From a virus, in the IMG/VR virus record IMGVR_UViG_3300012964_000021, positions 1 to 40,643 of that record: a DNA stretch of 40,643 nucleotides, one strand, 5' to 3'. Shown here one piece after another: positions 34,128-40,643 of the stretch (its first letter is position 1; every line of letters starts with the position of its first letter). The notes beneath the pieces are model-generated. The model did no database searches, had not been told where the DNA came from, and was given only the letters and a program-made list of their open reading frames with translations. The position numbers and the translations under genes are program-made.

Positions 34128-36983
34128 GTGACAATCAATATTTATGCTGCACCACAAACTGGCAACTTGTCTGATTTACAAGATGTTAGTATTGTATCTC
34201 CTTCTACTGGACAATATCTTCGTTATAACAGTGTAATGAGTAAATGGCAGAATGTTGCAATTGGTGTAGATATCTTTGGATATATGTCAGGTTCATTATC
34301 GGGAATGAATGGTATAAATGTTATCAAAACCCCGGGACCGGATACCTTTACAATTGGAATAGATTATGTTAATACAGTTGGACAGGTAACTGCAAGTCAA
34401 TTTAATGGATCTGGTGCAGGTTTAACGAATATTCCGAATAGTTCTCTTACGAATAATTCTTTAACTATTGGTACGACAAATATTGCCCTTGGCGCAATAA
34501 CTACATCACTTGCTGGATTATCATCTGTTACATCAACAAATTTCACCGGTGCCCTTACCGGCGCGGCATCGCTTAATATACTAAGATCTGGCGATACCAT
34601 GACTGGATATCTTATTCTTAATGCAGACCCAATCAATGCATTAGGCGCAGTAACAAAGCAGTATGTGGATAACATTGCTAGCGGTGTGAATGTGCATGCA
34701 GCATGTGAGACATCCACAACCGCAGCTGGTAATCTACCAGCTGCGACATACAATAACGGCACTGGCGGAGTTGGCGCAACACTTACAGCTAACGCAAATG
34801 GCTCGATTAATGCCATCAACGCAGGTGCCGGCGTTGGCGGCTATAACACACTAGCAATTAATGCGCGTGTCCTAGTTAAAGATCAGACAACACAAATCGA
34901 AAACGGTATTTATGTCGTTACTGCTCTTGGCACACCTGATGTCCCAGGACCAGGTGCTCCGTGGGTGTTAACTCGTGCATCTGATTTCGATGGATCACCA
35001 ACAAGCGAGGTCCAGGCCGGTGATCTAACATACGTGCAGGAAGGAACGCTTATCGGTACTCAATGGATTGAAACTACTGTCGGTACTGGTCATAATGTTT
35101 CACCGGCATATGATTATGTTATTGTTGGTACTGATAATATTACCTTTAGCCAATTTTCTGGTCCTGGCACCTATATGCCGGGTACTGGTATCAATATCGC
35201 AAGTAATATCATTTCTAATACTGGTGTAACCTCACTATCGAGCAGTTCTTCAAATCTTACAGTATCATCCCCGACGGGCTCTATTACACTTGGGTTTTCA
35301 TCAGCTCCAACATTAACCGGAACCAATTTCACTGGTATCCCGAATGGAGCACTAACGAACAGTTCTGTAACGATTGGCACAACAAATATTGCGCTTGGTG
35401 CAACGATTACTGCATTATCGGGCTTAACATCAATTGCAGCAACTACATTCACGGGCAATGCAACTACAGCAACAACAGCAACCAATGCAAACAATATTGC
35501 AATTACTGAAGATACAACAACTGCTACCTCGGTATACCCTACATGGGTTACGTCAAATACCGGAGACTTACCTGTTAGCACCACCAGCACAAAGTTAAGT
35601 TTTGTACCAAGTACCGGTGTATTGACAGCAGTATCTTTTGTTGGTTCTTTGTCTGGTAATGCAACAACAGCAACAACAGCAACCAACGCAACCAATACTG
35701 CAATCATTGAAGATACAACAACTGCTACCTCGGTATATCCTACATGGGTTACAGCAAATACAGGTAATCTACCACAGAAAACAACAAGTACACGTCTTAG
35801 TTTTGTACCAAGTACAGGCGTGTTATCAGCCACAGTGTTTAATGGTTCATTATCCGGTAATGCAACCACCGCAACCACATCAACTAATATTGCAGGAGGT
35901 CTGGCAGGTAATGTTCCTTACCAGACAGGTGCCGGAGCAACCTCTCTGCTTGCAACAGGAACATCGAGCCAAGTATTAATCTCTGGTGCCATACCATCGT
36001 GGACTAATACACCAACATTAACTGGTACGAACTTCACTGGTATCCCAAATGGAGCACTAACGAACAGTTCTGTGACGATTGGTACAACAAATATTGCGCT
36101 TGGTGCCACAAGTACCACACTTGCTGGTTTGACATCGGTTACATCAACTACTTTTGTTGGTTCATTATCCGGTAATGCATCAACTGCAACCACAGCAACA
36201 ACTGCTTCAACAGCTAATGCATTGAATACCGCAAATAATTATTCGATTAATAAGATATTATATTTTGCCGGCGCTGGTATTAATGCATACATATCTACAT
36301 CACCGGATGCAAACTGGGGATATCTAATTCGACCTCAACAAGATGGTGCAGTTGGTGCATATGGTTTCTTAAATGCAGCTGGTTCTGCAATTGCATCTAT
36401 TACAGGTATTGGAGACTTTACGGCACAAAATTCTCTGAATACTGGTGGAAGTGCGTATGCCAACGGTGCATTACTTCGCGTAGGCAGTGGGCAAATTGGA
36501 GAGAAACGAGTTGAACTGTGGAATGCCAATACAGACGTATATTGGTCCTTAACCGATACTGGACAACTAAATCTTTACGATACCACACATTCGATATATC
36601 GAATTACCACCGATATCAATGGTAATATGGTGGTTGCTGGAAAACTTACCGCGAATAACTTTACAGTTGGTTATCTAGAGGTGCCACAAATTGCTACTGG
36701 TTCAACCACAATAACTAGTGCCTCGTCCGGTAAGCATATTTTTAATACTTCTGCAAGTCAGATATATACAATTCCTGCCAATGATGGTTCGATCCCGATA
36801 GGTACTGTGATTACTTTTGTAAATCAAGGCGCTGGTACCTGCACAATTCAAATTACTACTGATACATTATACATGGCCGGTAGTGGTGCTACCGGCACAC
36901 GAACACTAGGTGCATACGGAATGGCAACCATTCTTAAGACAACTGCAACAACCTGGATAATCTCTGGTAGTGGTTTAACATAA
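34128..36983 (+). CDS. Tail fibre protein, 951 aa, GTG start
   Basis: GTG start chosen because AAGGAAG lies 6 nt upstream and the nearby ATG at 34123 runs at once into TGA. N-terminus MTINIYAAPQTGNLSDLQDV, then repeat-rich shaft. SGDTMTGYLILNADPINALG with TKQYVD (about 154-180) is a common fibre motif. It is followed by a Gly/Ala module (about 180-365) shared with the next fibre gene. Residues about 400-700 hold internal repeats (GTNFTGIPNGALTNSSVTIG twice; ATTATTATNA; SVYPTWVT twice). The C-terminal part (about 700-951) is a distinct head: GYLIRPQQDGAVGAYGFLNA, then a final beta domain ending TATTWIISGSGLT. Probably a receptor-binding or side fibre. Confidence 0.78.
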   Translation: MTINIYAAPQTGNLSDLQDVSIVSPSTGQYLRYNSVMSKWQNVAIGVDIFGYMSGSLSGMNGINVIKTPGPDTFTIGIDYVNTVGQVTASQFNGSGAGLTNIPNSSLTNNSLTIGTTNIALGAITTSLAGLSSVTSTNFTGALTGAASLNILRSGDTMTGYLILNADPINALGAVTKQYVDNIASGVNVHAACETSTTAAGNLPAATYNNGTGGVGATLTANANGSINAINAGAGVGGYNTLAINARVLVKDQTTQIENGIYVVTALGTPDVPGPGAPWVLTRASDFDGSPTSEVQAGDLTYVQEGTLIGTQWIETTVGTGHNVSPAYDYVIVGTDNITFSQFSGPGTYMPGTGINIASNIISNTGVTSLSSSSSNLTVSSPTGSITLGFSSAPTLTGTNFTGIPNGALTNSSVTIGTTNIALGATITALSGLTSIAATTFTGNATTATTATNANNIAITEDTTTATSVYPTWVTSNTGDLPVSTTSTKLSFVPSTGVLTAVSFVGSLSGNATTATTATNATNTAIIEDTTTATSVYPTWVTANTGNLPQKTTSTRLSFVPSTGVLSATVFNGSLSGNATTATTSTNIAGGLAGNVPYQTGAGATSLLATGTSSQVLISGAIPSWTNTPTLTGTNFTGIPNGALTNSSVTIGTTNIALGATSTTLAGLTSVTSTTFVGSLSGNASTATTATTASTANALNTANNYSINKILYFAGAGINAYISTSPDANWGYLIRPQQDGAVGAYGFLNAAGSAIASITGIGDFTAQNSLNTGGSAYANGALLRVGSGQIGEKRVELWNANTDVYWSLTDTGQLNLYDTTHSIYRITTDINGNMVVAGKLTANNFTVGYLEVPQIATGSTTITSASSGKHIFNTSASQIYTIPANDGSIPIGTVITFVNQGAGTCTIQITTDTLYMAGSGATGTRTLGAYGMATILKTTATTWIISGSGLT
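34587..35227 (+). repeat. Fibre module copy 1 (641 bp)
   Basis: Codes SGDTMTGYLILNADP through NIASNIISNTGV. It matches 38214-38854 in the next gene along its whole length with no net insertion or deletion (both ends are 3627 bp apart). Parts are almost identical in DNA, others differ mainly at third positions. Confidence 0.85.
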
Positions 36984-36998
36984 TTTCATTAGATTACA

Positions 36999-37032
36999 AA
37001 AACTGTATTAAGTACATCGCTAATGCAGTTTT
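36999..37032 (+). terminator. Intrinsic terminator between fibre genes
   Basis: AAAACTGTATTA (36999-37010) pairs with TAATGCAGTTTT (37021-37032), 12 bp with one U-G pair, 10-nt loop, followed by CTTTTGG. The U-G pair is valid only on the plus strand, matching the direction of the fibre gene that ends at 36983. Confidence 0.72.
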
Positions 37033-37051
37033 CTTTTGGGTATATGATTGG

Positions 37052-37060
37052 TGATAAATA
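37052..37060 (+). promoter_or_regulatory. Late promoter -10 element (TGATAAATA) for last fibre gene
   Basis: TGATAAATA, 28 nt before the ATG at 37089, just after the terminator at 36999-37032. Confidence 0.76.
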
Positions 37061-37088
37061 ATAAAAATGAATCAATCGGAGATACTTC

Positions 37089-40000
37089 ATGGGTATTCAG
37101 TTTATAGGTAGTGTTCTTGCTCAATCAAATAGTGGCCCATTACCCATCTCTCAGGGCGGCACAGGACAAATTACCGCGCCAGATGCAATCAATGCGCTAT
37201 TACCAGTGCAAATCGGTAATAATGGTAGAATTTTATCAACAGATGGTGTTAACGTCTCGTGGGTGCCATCGATTATTGCAGCAGGTGGCAATGATACTAA
37301 TATCCAATATAATGATAATAATGGATTCGGTGGTTCCTCAAGTTTTGTAATCAACAAATTAACTGGTGCATTAACATCAACTTCTACATTCACTAATTCT
37401 GGATTACACATATCAAATAATGCCGGCCTTGTAAGACCACTTACATTTCGGACTGCCGGCCTTGATCGATGGGTACTGCAAGCAGATGCTACATTAGAAA
37501 CAGGATCATCTACTGGTTCTAATTTTGGAATGTATTCTGTTACAGATAACGGATTAACACAAACACCGGTACTCACAGTTTCTCGAGCAACGCAGATTGT
37601 TGATTTCAAACAATTACCTACAATTAACGGTTTGCCACTTAGTACCGCAGTAGGTACGGTTACATATGTTGGCATATCGGGTAATAATGGAATCAATGTT
37701 ACCAATTCACCGATTATATCATCGGGTACTATTGTTCTTAATCTCGGTGACATTACTCCCACAAGTGTCACATCGTCGGGTACAATTTCTGGTTTCGGTA
37801 TAACATCGACCTCAGCATCTAACACTACTGGAATTAGTTTATCGAATAGTTCCCATATTGTTGCACCATTCTCTGGTGTTGCAACTACTCGAACAAGATT
37901 TATTACCAGTGCTGCAAACTCCTCTACAATGATAACCGCAGCATCAAACGGTACACCGTCGATTGGCACAACTGGATTTTCGATGTTCTACAATGGCGAT
38001 GTTTCTAATTCATCGTATTCTACACTTACAATATCTTCATCTCAGGTCGGTCTTCTTTCAACAAAGACTGGCACTGGGACATTGCTTCCTTTGCAAATTG
38101 GTGTAAATACAACAGATGGTATTCACATTGACACGAGCAACAATGTGACCATACCAGGGAACTTGACAGTTTCGGGATCATTAACCGGTTCAGCATCAGG
38201 TAATGTGTTGAAATCTGGTGATACAATGACTGGATATCTTATTCTTAATGCAGACCCAACTACACCATTAGGTGCAGCAACGAAGCAGTACGTCGATAAT
38301 CTTGCCACAGGTATCACAGTTCACGCAGCATGTGAGACATCCACAACCGCAGCTGGTAATCTACCAGCTGCGACATATAATAACGGCACTGGCGGAGTTG
38401 GTGCAACGCTCACAGCTAATGCAAATGGCTCAATTAATGCCATCAATGCGGGTGCTGGAGTTGGCGGATATAATACTCTTGTTGTCGGAGCTCGTGTTTT
38501 AGTTAAAGATCAGGCAACACAGCTTCAGAATGGCATCTATGTCGTTACTTCACTTGGAGCACCTGATGTTCCGGGCCCGGGTGCCCCGTGGGTACTGACT
38601 CGCGCATCTGATTTCGATGGATCGCCGACAAGCGAAGTGCAGGCAGGTGATTTGACATTTGTTCAAGAGGGAACGCTTATCGGTACTCAGTGGGCGCAAA
38701 CGACAATTGGTACTGGTCATAATGTTTCACCAGCATATGATTATGTTATTGTTGGTACTGATAACATTGTATTTACACAGTTTGCTGGTGCAGGTACTTA
38801 TACACAAGGCACTGGTATCAATATCGCAAGTAATATCATTTCTAATACTGGTGTTTTGAATTTAACAACAAATACTGGTTTAAGCACGAATGTAAGCGCA
38901 ACTGGTGCAGTTACTGTTACAAATACTGGTGTTATAGGAATTTCGAGCAATAATTCAAATCTTTCAGTCTCTTCATCTACTGGATCGGTTATACTTGGAT
39001 TCTCTTCGGCACCAACATTCACTGGAACAAACTTCACTGGTATTCCTCCTAGTGCTTTAACAAGCAATTCACTAACCATTGGTACAACAAACATTGCGCT
39101 TGGTGCTATAGTGTCGACGCTTACAGGATTGACATCAGTTACATCGACTACTTTTGTTGGATCATTATCTGGTAATGCAACTACTTCAACAACCGCAACA
39201 AATATTGCAGGCGGAGTAGCAGGCGGTGTTCCGTATCAATCCGGCACCAACATAACTGGTATTACCGCCGCCGGCGTTAGTGGTCAGGTGCTCACTTCTA
39301 ATGGCTCAGTGGCACCAACATGGCAGCCTGTTCCGCCATTTACAGGCGGTATTGTTCCGAATGCAACAACCTTTACATCTGTTGCTCCTCAGATTACGCT
39401 CGGAACAGCATCAAATGCGGCATCGTTAGTTGGTTATCGTGGTGGCCTCGTCGGTAATATTCCTCAAATGATGATACAAGGGCCAGTAAACCTAACAGCT
39501 GGCCAAGGTGCCGGCGGTTTACTTGTAGATGCAGGTGGTCAACCAAATCAAGGATCTCAACTCACCTTAACAGGCGGTTCGTATGACGCTACATATTCAT
39601 CATCTACGTTCATAGGCGGTAACGTTTTAATTCAGGGTGGAAATGCTGCAACTAATGCGGATGGTGGTATAGTTACTATTATAGGTGGTAATCACGGCTC
39701 GGGCTCTGCATCTGTCGGGACATCGGTTAATATTCAGGCAGGTACTGCGGTGGCCGGTGGTGGCACCGTTAACATCAACGGAGGTCTAAGTACTGCACCA
39801 GCGGTTGCCGGTGGCCCTGTTGTAATTAAAACAGCACCTGCAGGCTCTGGTACAACACATATTGAGCGTTTACGCATTCTGGCCGATGGTTCGTGGTCTG
39901 TTGGATCAAATGGCATTACGTTTGGTACATCTGGGCAGGTGCTAACTTCAAATGGCGCCGGTACTCCGCCGACGTGGTCTCCATTAACAGCACCAGCTGG

Positions 40001-40643
40001 TGCATTAACAGGTACAACACTTGCATCAAATGTTGTTAATTCATCCTTAACATCTGTCGGTATACTTACCTCAATAACAACATCTGGTAATCTTACATTT
40101 AATGGTACAGGCCAGAGAATTATCAGTGATTTAAGCAATGTAACGCCAAATAACCGAATGATGTTTCAAACATCGACAACAAATGGTTTATCAGCTTTAG
40201 GTATTATTCCAAACGGATCAGGTACGGTTAGCCAAATTGATGTTTATAATAATAGTGATACTACTAATGCTGGTTTCGGTGCACTTTCTGCATCGTCTAC
40301 AGATATTCGATTTATATCAACTGCCAATGGAACTGGGACAATTCTTCCGGCAACATTTTATGTAGGTGCCTCAGAGCGGTTCCGTATTGGTATAGCCGGT
40401 GAATTAGGTGTAGCTGGGGCTAATTATGGTACTTCGGGACAAATACTTACATCAAACGGTACAGGGTTGGCACCATCGTGGTCTGCACCTGCAGGAGCGG
40501 CCGCCGGCACGTTATCTGGTACGACACTTGCTGCGAATGTTGTTAATTCGTCATTGACATCTGTTGGTACACTTATATCCTTGAATGTATCTGGGCCTAC
40601 CACATTTACAGGATCAAGCCCTCAGATAACACTCGGAACATCA
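37089..40643 (+). CDS. Long tail fibre protein, 3' end outside window
   Basis: Starts ATG 37089 (MGIQFIGSVLAQSNSGPLPI) 8 nt after GGAG, and stays open to the window edge (1185 codons). Fibre features: ISQGGTGQITAPDAINALLP near the start, a SGDTMTGYLILNADPTTPLG motif with TKQYVD (about 376-400), the same Gly/Ala module as the previous fibre, then GTNFTGIPPSALTSNSLTIG, and repeated SGQVLTSNG blocks (about 735, 950 and later). The rest is a Gly/Thr/Ser beta shaft with repeats of the form APQITLGTASNAAS. The visible part has no head domain; it may be a very long fibre. It has its own late promoter and terminator-insulated start. Confidence 0.8.
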   Translation, partial: MGIQFIGSVLAQSNSGPLPISQGGTGQITAPDAINALLPVQIGNNGRILSTDGVNVSWVPSIIAAGGNDTNIQYNDNNGFGGSSSFVINKLTGALTSTSTFTNSGLHISNNAGLVRPLTFRTAGLDRWVLQADATLETGSSTGSNFGMYSVTDNGLTQTPVLTVSRATQIVDFKQLPTINGLPLSTAVGTVTYVGISGNNGINVTNSPIISSGTIVLNLGDITPTSVTSSGTISGFGITSTSASNTTGISLSNSSHIVAPFSGVATTRTRFITSAANSSTMITAASNGTPSIGTTGFSMFYNGDVSNSSYSTLTISSSQVGLLSTKTGTGTLLPLQIGVNTTDGIHIDTSNNVTIPGNLTVSGSLTGSASGNVLKSGDTMTGYLILNADPTTPLGAATKQYVDNLATGITVHAACETSTTAAGNLPAATYNNGTGGVGATLTANANGSINAINAGAGVGGYNTLVVGARVLVKDQATQLQNGIYVVTSLGAPDVPGPGAPWVLTRASDFDGSPTSEVQAGDLTFVQEGTLIGTQWAQTTIGTGHNVSPAYDYVIVGTDNIVFTQFAGAGTYTQGTGINIASNIISNTGVLNLTTNTGLSTNVSATGAVTVTNTGVIGISSNNSNLSVSSSTGSVILGFSSAPTFTGTNFTGIPPSALTSNSLTIGTTNIALGAIVSTLTGLTSVTSTTFVGSLSGNATTSTTATNIAGGVAGGVPYQSGTNITGITAAGVSGQVLTSNGSVAPTWQPVPPFTGGIVPNATTFTSVAPQITLGTASNAASLVGYRGGLVGNIPQMMIQGPVNLTAGQGAGGLLVDAGGQPNQGSQLTLTGGSYDATYSSSTFIGGNVLIQGGNAATNADGGIVTIIGGNHGSGSASVGTSVNIQAGTAVAGGGTVNINGGLSTAPAVAGGPVVIKTAPAGSGTTHIERLRILADGSWSVGSNGITFGTSGQVLTSNGAGTPPTWSPLTAPAGALTGTTLASNVVNSSLTSVGILTSITTSGNLTFNGTGQRIISDLSNVTPNNRMMFQTSTTNGLSALGIIPNGSGTVSQIDVYNNSDTTNAGFGALSASSTDIRFISTANGTGTILPATFYVGASERFRIGIAGELGVAGANYGTSGQILTSNGTGLAPSWSAPAGAAAGTLSGTTLAANVVNSSLTSVGTLISLNVSGPTTFTGSSPQITLGTS
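38214..38854 (+). repeat. Fibre module copy 2 (641 bp)
   Basis: Second copy of the module at 34587-35227, same length and frame. See that entry. The shared DNA is a likely site of recombination between the two fibre genes. Confidence 0.85.

Noticed and set aside
35171-35878. Minus-strand open frame of 235 codons in the fibre gene
   Set aside because: Repetitive Val/Ala/Pro mirror of Thr/Ala shaft repeats; same for 37151-37969.
34587-38854. Repeats as a CRISPR array
   Set aside because: The repeats are coding, long and in frame in fibre genes; no short spaced repeats occur in the window.

Overview
This window is a virion-structure and late-gene block from a T4-like contractile-tailed phage (myovirus, Caudoviricetes). 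The assignment rests on recognisable relatives of T4 gp5, 6, 14, 15, 20, 21, 22, 23, 25, 26, 46, 47, 51, 53 and 55. The DNA is AT-rich (roughly 40% GC by eye) and the genes are tightly packed, often with 1-base TAATG or TGATG stop/start overlaps. There are no host-type genes or integration genes. Sizes and domain orders differ enough from T4 that this looks like a distant member of the group, probably environmental. I cannot name the host.

Layout. (1) 1-8372, minus strand: the baseplate operon, transcribed leftward: tail-tube-junction-like protein, gp53, a large hub protein, gp5 with lysozyme, gp25, an HNH homing endonuclease, and gp6 (cut by the left edge). (2) 8494-13294, plus strand: gp55 late sigma factor, gp47 and gp46 recombination nuclease, and an orphan gene. 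A sigma70-type promoter precedes gp55. (3) 13402-15206: terminator, late promoter, GIY-YIG homing endonuclease, GH108 endolysin, terminator. (4) 15207-15954: no protein gene. An AT-rich leader is followed by about 460 nt that fold into many strong helices with GNRA loops, a candidate large structured RNA. (5) 15955-17611, minus strand: gp26, a small gp51-like gene and an orphan. (6) 17692-26438, plus strand: tape-measure-like protein, portal gp20, two small genes, an acidic core protein, protease gp21, scaffold gp22, major capsid gp23, then a terminator. (7) 26559-30889: a small virion-like protein and a large fibre. (8) 30886-34040, minus strand: neck gp14, tail terminator gp15, Nudix hydrolase. 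(9) 34128-40643, plus strand: two further long fibre genes, the last cut by the right edge.

Control. Eleven copies of the 9-mer NGATAAATA lie between genes, each on the correct strand 16-50 nt before a structural, lysis or other late-class gene. They are very like the T4 late -10 element TATAAATA, and the window also encodes the gp55-type sigma factor expected to read them. The gp55/47/46 cluster instead has a consensus-like host promoter. This fits early or middle expression of gp55, followed by late transcription of the virion genes.

Main points for a second look: the candidate structured RNA at 15481-15940; two structural genes (gp15 and gp51 relatives) that appear to start at AUU; a gp5 with its lysozyme at the C-terminus rather than the centre; a homing endonuclease set between gp25 and gp6 so that its own 3' end carries the ribosome binding site of gp6; face-to-face late promoters at 17633-17669; and a 641-bp fibre module present twice with no length change.
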